Shown here piece after piece: positions 24,943 to 33,605 of a stretch of DNA of 64,000 nucleotides. The position numbers and the translations under genes were made by a program. The stretch covers positions 25,994 through 89,993 of the forward strand of contig CAMCUD010000019.1 in assembly GCA_945878865.1 (NCBI GenBank). The letters are read 5' to 3'. Origin of the DNA: Bifidobacterium breve. GTDB taxonomy: Bacteria > Actinomycetota > Thermoleophilia > Solirubrobacterales > Solirubrobacteraceae. Every line of letters starts with the position of its first letter. Position 1 is the stretch's first letter. The notes beneath the pieces were generated by a model, which saw only the letters and a program-made list of their open reading frames with translations, did no database searches and was not told where the DNA came from.

Positions 24943-26550
24943 TCAGGCCTCGAGCGGCAGGTTCTCCTTGAGCTTGCGCTTCAGCACCTTGCCCGTCGGG
25001 TTGCGCGGCAGGGCGTCCAGGAAGATCACCTCGCGCGGCACCTTGTAGCGCGCAAGGTGCTCGCGCACGTACTCGCGGCACGTCTCCGCATCGAGGTCGC
25101 TGCCCTCCACGCACACGACGAACGCCACGAGGCGCTGGCCGAACTCAGGGTCGGGGACGCCGATCACCGACGCCTCGTGCACGTCGTCGCGCGACGACAG
25201 GAGGTCCTCGACCTCGCGGGGGAAGACGTTCTCGCCGCCTGAGACGATCATGTCGTCGTCGCGGCCGTCGACGAAGAGCCGGCCGTGATCGTCGAGGTGG
25301 CCGACGTCGCCGGTGGACATGCGCCCAGCGATGATCTCCTTGCTGACGTCCTTCGCGGTGTAGCCGTCCATCCGCAGCTTGGAGTCGACGAAGATGCGGC
25401 CGGTCGCGCCGGTCGGGACCTCGTTTCCGTCCTCGTCGAGGAGCGCGAGCGTCGTGCCCATCGGCGGGGTTCCCGCGGTGCCGGGGGCCGCGCGAAGGTC
25501 CTTCGGGGTCGCGATCGAGGCCCAGCCGGTCTCGGTCGAGCCGTAGAAGTTGTAGACCACCTCACCGAAGGCATCCATCGCGCGGATCGCGAGGTCGCCC
25601 GGGATCGCCGAGCCCGAGAGCGGGATCGCCTCGAGGGCCGAGGTGTCGTACTTCGACAGCACGTCGGGGCCGAGGGCCAGGACGCGCTGGAGCATCGTCG
25701 GCACCATCGCGGCGGACTGCACGCGGTGGTCCTGGATGACCCGCAGCGTCTCCTCCGGGTCGAACCGGCGTCGCAGCACGACGGTGACCGGGAGCGCGAG
25801 GCCGAGCGTGAAGTTCAGCAGGCCCCAGCCGTGGAAGAGCGGCGCGACGACGTGGTGGATCTGGCCGCCGCGGAAGGGCAGGCGGTCGAGGATGCCGATG
25901 ATCGCGCTGATCGGCGCGCCCTCGCGCGAGGCGCCCTTCGGCGTGCCCGTGGTGCCCGACGTGAGGATGACGAGCTTGCCGACGCCCTTGGGCGCGGGCG
26001 GGCGCGGCCCGGCGTGCTCGGCCACGGACGCGAGGGTGGGCCGCGACGGCGTGCCCTCGGTGTAGCCGATCCAGCGCCGGCCGACGTACGCGTCGTCGGG
26101 CAGCAGGACGTCGAACTCCTCGTCCATGACGACGCCCTTCGCGCCCTCGCGCTCGAGGACGTCGGCGAGCTGCGGGCCGGCGAAGTCGGTGTTGCAGAAG
26201 AGGAGCTTCAGGCCGAGCTTTGACGCGGCGATCGTGCCCTCGACGAACGCGCGGCCGTTGCGGCACAGGAGCCCGACGGCGTCACCCTCGCGCAGCCCGG
26301 CGCCGCGGAAGGCGCGAGCGATCGCGTCCGTGCGGCGGTCGACCTCGCTGAAGGTCAGCGTGCCTTCCTCGTCGATGATGAACGGCCGGTCGGGGAAGTT
26401 CGCGGCCGCGCCGCTCAACCCGGCGGCCGGGCCGGGCCCGAAGCGCTTGAGCGCGATCGCCTGGCGGACCGTGCGGTCCACGCGAGGCTGGAGGATGCCC
26501 GCGTCGGACAGGACACGGACGGACTGCACAACGGTCTCCATCTGGTTCAT
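24943..26550 (-). CDS. Acyl-CoA synthetase (AMP-binding, FadD-like)
   Basis: A 535-residue adenylate-forming enzyme that activates a carboxylic acid to its CoA thioester using ATP. LTSGTTGTPKG near residues 193-203 is the P-loop-like motif. NFYGSTETG is A5, STGDVGHLDDHGRLFVDGR is A7/A8, and NPTGKVLKRKL carries the A10 lysine near the C-terminus. It starts at ATG in a four-base overlap with the hydratase stop. It is the last gene of the tetR operon, and its stop abuts the yebC stop. Chain length or substrate (fatty acid, aromatic or steroid side chain) is not apparent. Confidence 0.9.
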   Translation of the reverse strand: MNQMETVVQSVRVLSDAGILQPRVDRTVRQAIALKRFGPGPAAGLSGAAANFPDRPFIIDEEGTLTFSEVDRRTDAIARAFRGAGLREGDAVGLLCRNGRAFVEGTIAASKLGLKLLFCNTDFAGPQLADVLEREGAKGVVMDEEFDVLLPDDAYVGRRWIGYTEGTPSRPTLASVAEHAGPRPPAPKGVGKLVILTSGTTGTPKGASREGAPISAIIGILDRLPFRGGQIHHVVAPLFHGWGLLNFTLGLALPVTVVLRRRFDPEETLRVIQDHRVQSAAMVPTMLQRVLALGPDVLSKYDTSALEAIPLSGSAIPGDLAIRAMDAFGEVVYNFYGSTETGWASIATPKDLRAAPGTAGTPPMGTTLALLDEDGNEVPTGATGRIFVDSKLRMDGYTAKDVSKEIIAGRMSTGDVGHLDDHGRLFVDGRDDDMIVSGGENVFPREVEDLLSSRDDVHEASVIGVPDPEFGQRLVAFVVCVEGSDLDAETCREYVREHLARYKVPREVIFLDALPRNPTGKVLKRKLKENLPLEA

Positions 26551-27317
26551 CGGCCCTCCCAGACCGGTTCGCGCTTCTCGGCGAACGCACGCGCCCCCTC
26601 TTGGGCGTCACGGCTGATGATGACGGGTCCTGCAAGTTCTCCCTGCTTGGCCCAGAAGTCGTCGCCGTGCCAGGCGTCCTGCTGATCGATCACCTGCTTC
26701 GTCGCCGCGACGGCCAGCGGCGCGTTCGCGGCGATCTCCTCGGCGAGCTCGAGGGCCGCCTCGAGCGCGCTGCCCTTCGGCGTCACGCGGGCGACCAGAC
26801 CCAGGTCGTACGCGCGCTGCGCGTCGATCGGCCGCCCGGTCAGCGCGATCTCCTTGACGACCCCGCGCGGCAGGCGCGCGGGCAGCTGCTTGAGCGCCCC
26901 CGCGACGGCAACGAGGCCTCGCTTGACCTCGGGCAGCCCGAAGACGGAGTCCTCCGCGCAGACGAGCAGGTCGCAGGCGACCGCGAGCTCGAGGCCGCCG
27001 GCGAGCGCGGGGCCTTCGACGGCCGCGATCACCGGCTTCTTCGACGTGTACTGCGTCATCCCGGCGAATCCGCGGACGGGCACGCCCGGGAACTCGCCGC
27101 GGGCGAACGCCTTGAGGTCCATGCCGGAGGAGAAGTACCCGCCGGCGCCGGTGACGACGGCGACGCTGAGGTCGCCGTCCTCGTCGAGCTCGTCGAGCGC
27201 GGCGGCAACGCGCTCGGACATCTCGCGGTTGATCGCGTTGCGGATCTCCGGCCGGTTGAACGTGATGAGCTGGACGCGGCCGCGCCGCTCCACCAGCACC
27301 GGGGGCTGCTCGGTCAT
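26547..27317 (-). CDS. Enoyl-CoA hydratase/isomerase (crotonase family)
   Basis: A 256-residue crotonase-fold enzyme. RPEIRNAIN is the CoA-binding start. SGMDLKAFARGE and EGPALAGGLELAVACD form the oxyanion hole, and FGLPEVKRGLVA contains the Glu normally used for water addition. The first catalytic Glu position is less certain. It is expected to hydrate trans-2-enoyl-CoA in beta-oxidation-like breakdown. ATG 27317 overlaps the thiolase-like stop, and its own stop overlaps the acyl-CoA ligase start, both by four bases. Confidence 0.9.
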   Translation of the reverse strand: MTEQPPVLVERRGRVQLITFNRPEIRNAINREMSERVAAALDELDEDGDLSVAVVTGAGGYFSSGMDLKAFARGEFPGVPVRGFAGMTQYTSKKPVIAAVEGPALAGGLELAVACDLLVCAEDSVFGLPEVKRGLVAVAGALKQLPARLPRGVVKEIALTGRPIDAQRAYDLGLVARVTPKGSALEAALELAEEIAANAPLAVAATKQVIDQQDAWHGDDFWAKQGELAGPVIISRDAQEGARAFAEKREPVWEGR

Positions 27318-28837
27318 CGGGACGCTCCTGTCAGGCACTCGGGGGTGAAGCTGCGGTCGGCGCGCAGTTCGACGGGCTGGCCGAGGATGTCCTGCGCAGC
27401 CATCGCGGCCATGACCTCGGGGTCGTTGGTGTGGCCCAGCGCGCGGCGCCCGTCGTCCAGGATCGCGAAGAGGATCCCGTAGCTCGGCTCGCCACCGCGG
27501 TCGTAGATCAGCGTGCACGTCTCGGCCGTGCCGCGGTAGTTGCCGGGCTCGGCGACCTCCCGCGGCTCGGGGGTGTCCGGCTCGGCCGCGAAGAGGGCGA
27601 ACGGCCGGACGGGCGGCTCGTTGCCGTAGATCCCCAGGGCGTGCTTGGTGGCGTACCAGCCCAGGGCCGTCGACAGGCCCGTGGTGCCGGCCGGCGCGTC
27701 GCGCAGCTGGCGGACGACGGCGGCGATGCCGTGGGTCGCGTAGTTGTTGCCCGGGCCGCCGAAGAACGTCAGGCCGCCGGTGCACGTCAGCGGCCGGCCG
27801 GGGTCGTCGACGGGGAGGCCGAGCTCGCGGGCGGCGAGCTGCACGGCCGAGGGGAAGCAGGAGTACAGGTCGACGGGGCCGAGGTCATCAGCCGTGACGC
27901 CGGCGTGCGCGAACGCGGCCTCGCCGCAGGCGCGGATCGCCGGGGAGCGGTGCAGCTCCCGCCGGTGTGAGAGGAACCACTCGTCGGTGGCGTACGCGGC
28001 GGCGTGCACGAACACCCAGCGATCCCGGGGGATCCCCAGCTCCTGCGCCGCGCCCGCCGAGCAGATGAGGACGGCGGCGGCCTGGTCGACCTGGATGTTC
28101 GAGTTCAGGAGCTTGGTGTACGGCAGCGTGACCTGGCGGTTGGCGGGGGAGACCGTGCGGATCTCCTCGGCGCTGTGCGTCTCCCGCGACCACGCCGCCG
28201 GGTTGGCGGCGGCGACGTCGGCGAACCGCGACCACAGCCCCGAGATGAGGTCGACCTGCTCCTCGGGCGTCCGGCCGGCGTCCACGCGGATCGCCTGCTC
28301 GAGCAGCGGGTAGGCCATGATCGGCGCGATGAGGCCGACCGCGGTCTCGTCGTCGGTGTTGGCGGGAGAGTCGGGCTCGAGGACCTCTCCGGGCTCGCGT
28401 GCCGGGTCCGCGCCGGGCCAGTCCGGCATCTCGCCCCGCTTCATAGCCTCGGCGAGCGTCTTGAGCGCCTCGGCGCCGCAGACGATGCCCGCCTCCAGCG
28501 TGCCGTCCTGGATGCGCTGCGCGATCGTGCCGACGAGGACGCCGGGCCCGTTGCCGCCCTGATTGCTCGTGCGGATCGTGGGCGCGTCGATGCCGAGCAG
28601 CTCGCCGACGCGGCGGCCGGGGTCGCCGTCGCCCCACGACGCCGTGGGCACCGCGGCGACCAGACCGACACGGGCCAGCAGCGCGTCGCCGGCGCCCGCG
28701 TCCTCGAGCGCCGCGCGCGTGGCGAGCTCCATGAGCCGGGCCGGTTCGGTCGGCAGGTCGTCGTGCTCGCCGGGCCGGCGCACGAGCTCGCCGACGCCGA
28801 CGATCACCGGCAGCCTGGGGTCTTCAGGGGTGGTCAT
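27314..28837 (-). CDS. Thiolase-like protein (SCP-x/acetyl-CoA acetyltransferase-like), nucleophile missing
   Basis: A 507-residue protein of the thiolase fold, of the type annotated acetyl-CoA acetyltransferase or lipid-transfer protein next to beta-oxidation genes in actinobacteria. The region around the canonical nucleophilic Cys reads TSNQGGNGPGV, so the Cys is replaced by Gly. DLYSCFPSAVQ and FFGGPGNNYATHGIA keep the later His-containing loops. It may act with a partner subunit or work as an aldolase-like or binding protein, as reported for some side-chain-degrading thiolase relatives. It overlaps its neighbours by four bases on both sides. Confidence 0.8.
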   Translation of the reverse strand: MTTPEDPRLPVIVGVGELVRRPGEHDDLPTEPARLMELATRAALEDAGAGDALLARVGLVAAVPTASWGDGDPGRRVGELLGIDAPTIRTSNQGGNGPGVLVGTIAQRIQDGTLEAGIVCGAEALKTLAEAMKRGEMPDWPGADPAREPGEVLEPDSPANTDDETAVGLIAPIMAYPLLEQAIRVDAGRTPEEQVDLISGLWSRFADVAAANPAAWSRETHSAEEIRTVSPANRQVTLPYTKLLNSNIQVDQAAAVLICSAGAAQELGIPRDRWVFVHAAAYATDEWFLSHRRELHRSPAIRACGEAAFAHAGVTADDLGPVDLYSCFPSAVQLAARELGLPVDDPGRPLTCTGGLTFFGGPGNNYATHGIAAVVRQLRDAPAGTTGLSTALGWYATKHALGIYGNEPPVRPFALFAAEPDTPEPREVAEPGNYRGTAETCTLIYDRGGEPSYGILFAILDDGRRALGHTNDPEVMAAMAAQDILGQPVELRADRSFTPECLTGASR

Positions 28838-29472
28838 CGTTCTCCGTGGACGTCGAGGGTGGCTGCGGCGGTGTAGAGCCGCGTGAGGTGGGCGACGAGT
28901 TCGTCGCGGGGAAGGTCGGCGCCGGTCGCCGAGGCGCCGACGAGCAGCTCGGCGATCCCGCCTGAGAGCACCCGTGCGCTCAGCCCGATGCCGCGGGTGT
29001 CGGCGTGCTCGGGATCTGGATGGATGGAGCGCATGAGGCGCGCCGCGATGTCGGCGGACGCGCGGAGCAGCGCGGTCCGTGAGGCACGCAGCTCGGGCGT
29101 GGCCATGGACTCGACCAGGGAGACACGCACCCGGCGCGGATCCTCGGAGAAGTAGTCGGCCAGCGCGCCGAGGACGTCGCCGACGCGCTCGAGCGGCTCG
29201 CGTCCCGGGCTCGTCGCCGCCGCGCGGACGAGAGTCGCGGTCTCGGCGGCCACCTGCTCGCAGATCGCGCCGAACAGCTCCTGCTTGGAGGCGAAGTGGT
29301 CGTAGAAGTAGCGCTGCGACAGGCCGGCGGCGCGGCAGACGTCGCGGACGGTCGCGCCGTCCCAGCCCTGCGCGGCGAAGACCTCGAGGCCCGCCTCGAG
29401 CAGCTGGTCGCGGCGGCGCTGCTCGCGCTCGCCCGCGGTCAGCCCGCCGTAGACCCGGTCCGTCGTCGACAT
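28834..29472 (-). CDS. TetR-family regulator of the acyl-CoA operon
   Basis: A 212-residue regulator with an N-terminal TetR helix-turn-helix (LLEAGLEVFAAQGWDGATVRDV, then AGLSQRYFYDHFASKQELFGAI) and an alpha-helical ligand-binding part. It is the first gene of the four-gene operon and probably represses it, released by an acyl-CoA or related ligand (inference from location). A TAGGAT hexamer ends 9 bases before its ATG, suggesting a nearly leaderless mRNA. Confidence 0.88.
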   Translation of the reverse strand: MSTTDRVYGGLTAGEREQRRRDQLLEAGLEVFAAQGWDGATVRDVCRAAGLSQRYFYDHFASKQELFGAICEQVAAETATLVRAAATSPGREPLERVGDVLGALADYFSEDPRRVRVSLVESMATPELRASRTALLRASADIAARLMRSIHPDPEHADTRGIGLSARVLSGGIAELLVGASATGADLPRDELVAHLTRLYTAAATLDVHGER

Positions 29473-29532
29473 CGCGGCGGCATCCTACGCATCAGGAACG
29501 CCGCATTTCAAGATGAATGGACGAGTTCCAGA

Positions 29533-30663
29533 TCAGGTGCGCTGCCGGCGTCCGTCGTCGCGCCGCGCCCGGAACAGGCGCATTTCGCCGCTCACGCCCT
29601 TCACGCGCCGCGGCGGAAGCGACGACCACCGCCACTGCGGGCCGGCGTGTTCGCGCGCCGACTCCGTCGCGAGGACCGTGCCGGGGCGGGCGAGCGCCGT
29701 GATCCGGCTGGCGCGGTTGACCGGGCGGCCGAACCAGTCGCCATGGCGGTTGAGCGCGTGGCCGTAGCCGATGCCGGCGCGCAGCTGCGGAAAGTCCTCA
29801 CCTTCGGCATCGGCCGCGTCGACGAGGGTGAACGCCGCCTCGAGCAGATGGTCGACGGACGGCGAGACGAGCATCACGGCGTCGCCGATGGTCTTGACGA
29901 ACCGCACGTCGCCGCTGACGACGTGCTCGGCGATCTGCACGAGCCGGTCCGCCACCGCGCTCAGCTCGGTGGCCGGCAGCTCCTCGCCCAAGCGGGTGAA
30001 GCCGACGAGGTCGGCGAAGCACACGGCGGTCGGACGCGACTCCGGTAGCGCGCCGGCCTGGGTGTCGTCGGGCAGCAGCGCCTCGGTGGAGAAGACCTCG
30101 CGCAGGTGCAGCAGCAGCACCCGCTCGATGCTGTGCCCGGCGATCGGCAGCACGATCTCCGCGAGCGCCGCCCACCGCAGCGCGAGCTGCTCCTCATCAT
30201 CGCCGGGTTCCAGCACGAGCTCGAGGCTGAGCTGACGCATGGATTCGGCGGTGTGGGCGAGGCCTCGCGCGAGCACGCGGATGACGTCGAGGAGGCGGTC
30301 GTCGGACAGGCCGAGGTCGCGCAGGCGCTTGACGTCCTGCATCGACTCGAGGTCCTGGTCGAAGTACGCGATGTCATCGAGGTCGCGGACCGGGAGCCCG
30401 GACGCCCGGCGGACGGCGAGCACGAAGTCGAGGTTCATGTTCGTCATCCGCGAGATGTCCTCGGCGGTGTACTTCGCCTGGCCGCCGAGCACCTGCGCGG
30501 CGAGCAGCGCGGTCAGCGTGTCCGCAGCGGCCGCTTCGCGGATGGTCTCCGGCGGGATCCCGTCGTCGAGGAGGCGATCGAGAAGCCGGCGGCGCGACGC
30601 GCGACGGTCGTCGTCGAGCCCCTCGAGCAGATCGTCCAGCCGGTCGTCGTCGATGCCTCCCAC
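29533..30663 (-). CDS. Class III adenylate/guanylate cyclase with N-terminal regulatory domain
   Basis: A 376-residue soluble protein. The first 190 residues are helical and Asp/Leu-rich, including TAEDISRMTNM and FDQDLESMQDVKRLRDLGLSDD. They resemble the regulatory domain of mycobacterial pH-sensing cyclases of the Rv1264 type. The catalytic domain follows: CFADLVGFTRL with a metal Asp near residue 214, VKTIGDAVMLV with the second Asp, and RPVNRASRI with the transition-state Asn and Arg. It should make cyclic AMP (or GMP) as a dimer. GTG 30663 is preceded, 7 bases away, by TAGTCT, suggesting a leaderless mRNA. Confidence 0.88.
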   Translation of the reverse strand: MGGIDDDRLDDLLEGLDDDRRASRRRLLDRLLDDGIPPETIREAAAADTLTALLAAQVLGGQAKYTAEDISRMTNMNLDFVLAVRRASGLPVRDLDDIAYFDQDLESMQDVKRLRDLGLSDDRLLDVIRVLARGLAHTAESMRQLSLELVLEPGDDEEQLALRWAALAEIVLPIAGHSIERVLLLHLREVFSTEALLPDDTQAGALPESRPTAVCFADLVGFTRLGEELPATELSAVADRLVQIAEHVVSGDVRFVKTIGDAVMLVSPSVDHLLEAAFTLVDAADAEGEDFPQLRAGIGYGHALNRHGDWFGRPVNRASRITALARPGTVLATESAREHAGPQWRWSSLPPRRVKGVSGEMRLFRARRDDGRRQRT

Positions 30664-30670
30664 GGCGGCC

Positions 30671-30676
30671 AGACTA
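30671..30676 (-). promoter_or_regulatory. -10-like hexamer TAGTCT, leaderless cyclase promoter
   Basis: Read on the minus strand, TAGTCT ends 7 bases before GTG 30663. No Shine-Dalgarno. Confidence 0.5.
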
Positions 30677-30752
30677 CGACGCTCGCGGACACCCCGGACG
30701 CACGATCCGTACCCTGTGTGGCGCGTGATCCCGCTTCCTGGAGAGAGCCACC

Positions 30753-31433
30753 ATGGCTGACACCGTGTCAGGTGACCGTCCGCGTCGGCGGCGGCTGACG
30801 GGCGCGCAGCGCCGCAGGGAGATCCTCGCCGCGGCGATGGAGGTCCTCGCCGAGCAGGGCTACCACGCGGCGTCGATCGATGACATCGCGCAGGCCGCGG
30901 GCGTGTCGAAGGCGCTCATCTACGAGCACTTCGAGTCCAAGGCCGCGCTGAAGACGGCGCTGCTGGAGGAGCAGGGCGGTGAGCTGCTGCGCCGCGTCGC
31001 GCTGGCCGTCGACCGCACCGATCCCCCGGATCAGCAGCTGTACCAGGGGCTTGACGCGTTCTTCGGCTTCGTCCAGGAGCGCCAGGTCGCGTGGGCGATG
31101 CTCCATCGCGACGCCGTCGAACTCGGCATCGACGACACGCTGCGCTTCATGCAGGACGGCGCAACGCGGATGGTCGCGCAGATGTACGACGACGCGAACA
31201 GCGGCGCGCTGCCGCAGGAGCGCGCCGAGATGCTGGCGCGCATGCTCACCGGCGGCGCGCAGGCGCTGGCGACATGGTGGATCGAGCACCCCGAGGTCCC
31301 GCGACGCCAGGTCGTCGAGGCGGCGATGGAGTCGGCGTGGGTCGGGCTGTCCGAGCTGCGGCGCGGCGTGCGCTACCGCCGGCCGGGCAGCGGTCGTGCG
31401 GTGGAGCGCCGCGCGCACGTCGTGCGACTCTGA
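30753..31433 (+). CDS. TetR-family transcriptional regulator
   Basis: A 226-residue regulator. The helix-turn-helix reads ILAAAMEVLAEQGYHAASIDDI and AGVSKALIYEHFESKAALKTALL. The rest is helical, with a basic Arg-rich C-terminal tail. Unlike many genes here it has a real leader: a TACCCT -10-like hexamer about 35 bases upstream and a GGAGAG ribosome binding site before the ATG. It stands alone upstream of ruvC; its targets are unknown. Confidence 0.87.
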   Translation: MADTVSGDRPRRRRLTGAQRRREILAAAMEVLAEQGYHAASIDDIAQAAGVSKALIYEHFESKAALKTALLEEQGGELLRRVALAVDRTDPPDQQLYQGLDAFFGFVQERQVAWAMLHRDAVELGIDDTLRFMQDGATRMVAQMYDDANSGALPQERAEMLARMLTGGAQALATWWIEHPEVPRRQVVEAAMESAWVGLSELRRGVRYRRPGSGRAVERRAHVVRL

Positions 31434-31483
31434 GTCTCCGCCCGCGGCGAAGGCATCCGGGGCGCTGCGCAGAATCCCGGGAG

Positions 31484-31981
31484 ATGGTCGTCCTCGGCAT
31501 CGATCCCGGCACCGCGAACACGGGCTACGGCGTGGTGCGCCGCGGGAGGTCGCTGGCGGCGCTCGACGGCGGGGTCATCGTGACGTCCGCCTCGGACCCG
31601 GCCGAGCAGCGCCTCACGGAGATCCATGCGCGTGTCTGCGCGCTCATCGACGAGCACCGGCCGGACGCCGTTGCGCTCGAGGACCTCTACTTCGGGCAGA
31701 ACGTGCGCAGCGCGTTCGCCGTCGGCCAGGCGCGCGGCGTCGTCATGCTCGCGGCCGGCCAGCACGGGCTGCCGTGCACGTCGTACACCCCGCAGCAGGT
31801 CAAGGGCGCCGTGTGCGGCAGCGGTCGCGCGGCCAAGGATCAGGTCACGCGCATGGTGCAATCGCTCCTACGGCTGCCCGAGCCGCCGCGGCCCGACCAC
31901 GCCGCGGATGCGCTCGCCGTCGCGATCTGCCACGTCAATCGCGCGCCGATGCAGGCCGCGATCCGGGGCGCGGCCGCATGA
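31484..31981 (+). CDS. ruvC: Holliday junction endonuclease RuvC
   Basis: A 165-residue nuclease that resolves Holliday junctions as a dimer. The acidic tetrad is visible: Asp 7 in VLGIDPGT, the Glu in ALEDLYFGQN, and the two Asp in PDHAADALAVAICH. The start is ATG 31484 with GGGAG just upstream. The stop overlaps the ruvA start as ATGA. Confidence 0.97.
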   Translation: MVVLGIDPGTANTGYGVVRRGRSLAALDGGVIVTSASDPAEQRLTEIHARVCALIDEHRPDAVALEDLYFGQNVRSAFAVGQARGVVMLAAGQHGLPCTSYTPQQVKGAVCGSGRAAKDQVTRMVQSLLRLPEPPRPDHAADALAVAICHVNRAPMQAAIRGAAA

Positions 31982-32577
31982 TCGCCCTCGTTCGAGGCGA
32001 GGTCGCCGTCCGGCGGCCCGACCACGTCGTGATCGATGTCCAGGGCGTCGGCTACCTGCTGTCCGTCTCGTCGCACACGCTCAAGCAGGTCCCGGCCGTC
32101 GGGCGCGAGGTCACGCTGCTCACCCACATGGTGGTGCGCGAGGACGCCATGGCGCTCTACGGCTTCGCCACCGAGGAGGAGCGCGAGCTCTTCCTTCTCC
32201 TGCTCGGCGTGCAGTCCGTCGGGCCGAAGATGGCGCTGGCGGTGCTCTCAGGCGGCTCGCCGCGTGAGCTGGTCGCGACGCTCGCGGCGGGCGACGTCAA
32301 GCGACTGACCACGGTGCCGGGGATCGGCAAGCGCACGGCGGAGCGCATCGTCGTCGAGCTGCGCGAGAAGGTCGTCCCCGATCACTCGCCGATCGAGCCC
32401 GGGGACCTCGGCGACATCGTCGTCAGCCGGGGCGGCGACGACCCGCGCTCGCTCGCCCGCGACGGCCTGCTCGAGCTCGGCTTCACCGCCGTCGAGGCCG
32501 AGAAGCTCCTGGCCGGCGCCAGCGGTGATCAGCCCGAGGACCTCATCGCCCACGCCCTGCGCGCCGCCCGCCCGTGA
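31978..32577 (+). CDS. ruvA: Holliday junction branch migration protein RuvA
   Basis: A 199-residue protein that binds four-way junctions and loads RuvB. It has an N-terminal OB fold ([11 protein letters not shown]...[11 protein letters not shown]) and two helix-hairpin-helix motifs ([39 protein letters not shown]). The C-terminal RuvB-contacting domain contains ALLELGF-like [17 protein letters not shown]. It overlaps both ruvC and ruvB by four bases. Confidence 0.97.
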   Translation: MIALVRGEVAVRRPDHVVIDVQGVGYLLSVSSHTLKQVPAVGREVTLLTHMVVREDAMALYGFATEEERELFLLLLGVQSVGPKMALAVLSGGSPRELVATLAAGDVKRLTTVPGIGKRTAERIVVELREKVVPDHSPIEPGDLGDIVVSRGGDDPRSLARDGLLELGFTAVEAEKLLAGASGDQPEDLIAHALRAARP

Positions 32578-33605
32578 CCGCCGTGGACCGCATCCAATCC
32601 CCGCACGCGTCCGACGAGGACGAGCTCGAGCTGTCCCTGCGGCCGCGCGGGTTCGACGACTTCGTCGGCCAGCGCGCCGTCAAGGAACAGCTCACCGTGG
32701 CGGTCGAGGCGGCGATCGCCCGCGGCGAGGCGCTCGACCACGTGCTGCTCGCCGGGCCGCCCGGCCTGGGCAAGACGTCGCTGGCGCAGATCCTGGCCGC
32801 GGAGCTCGACGCGCCGTTCGTGCAGACCGCTGGCCCCGCGCTGGAGCGCAAGGGCGACATCGCGGCGTTCCTGACGGCGCTGGAGCCGCGGAGCGTGTTC
32901 TTCGTCGACGAGCTGCACCGGCTGCCGCGGGCGCTCGAGGAGACGTTCTACCCCGCGATGGAGGACCGGCAGCTGCCGATCACCGTCGGCCAGGGCGCCG
33001 GGGCGCGGGTGGTCACCCTCGACCTGCCGCCGTTCACCCTCGTGGGCGCGACCACGCGCACCGGCCTGCTGACGACGCCGTTGCGCGACCGCTTCGGCCT
33101 CCAGCACCGGCTCGATCCGTACGACCACGACGATCTCGCGGCGATCGTGCGGCGCTCGGCCGCGATCCTGCGTGTGGAGATCGAGCCGGCGGGCGCGGAG
33201 GCCATCGCGTCGAGATCGCGCGGCACGCCGCGCGTGGCCAACCGGCTCCTGCGCCGGGTCCGGGACTTCGCCGAGGTGCGGATGGGTGGCGTGGTCACCG
33301 CGGAGGCGGCCGACGCCGCGCTGCGGATGCTCGAGGTCGACGACGAGGGGCTTGACCGGCTGGACCGGGAGATCCTGCGCAGCGTGTGCGTGACCTTCGC
33401 CGGTGGCCCGGTCGGCCTGTCGACCCTGGCGGCCGCCGTCGGCGAGGAGTCCGACACGATCGAGGACGTCTACGAGCCGTACCTGCTGCAGCGCGGCTTC
33501 CTCCAGCGGACCCCGCGGGGGCGGTGTGCCACGGCGCGCGCCTTCGCCCACCTCGGGCTGCCCGCGCCCGAGCCCGCTCAGGCGACGCTGCTCGGCGACG
33601 GCTGA
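32574..33605 (+). CDS. ruvB: Holliday junction branch migration ATPase RuvB
   Basis: A 343-residue AAA+ motor that drives branch migration with RuvA. Walker A GPPGLGKT lies near residues 60-67 and Walker B reads [27 protein letters not shown] contains sensor 1 and the arginine finger region, and the C-terminal winged helix includes [18 protein letters not shown]. The GTG start is in a GTGA overlap with the ruvA stop. The last 28 bases overlap the convergent ATPase gene. Confidence 0.97.
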   Translation: MTAVDRIQSPHASDEDELELSLRPRGFDDFVGQRAVKEQLTVAVEAAIARGEALDHVLLAGPPGLGKTSLAQILAAELDAPFVQTAGPALERKGDIAAFLTALEPRSVFFVDELHRLPRALEETFYPAMEDRQLPITVGQGAGARVVTLDLPPFTLVGATTRTGLLTTPLRDRFGLQHRLDPYDHDDLAAIVRRSAAILRVEIEPAGAEAIASRSRGTPRVANRLLRRVRDFAEVRMGGVVTAEAADAALRMLEVDDEGLDRLDREILRSVCVTFAGGPVGLSTLAAAVGEESDTIEDVYEPYLLQRGFLQRTPRGRCATARAFAHLGLPAPEPAQATLLGDG

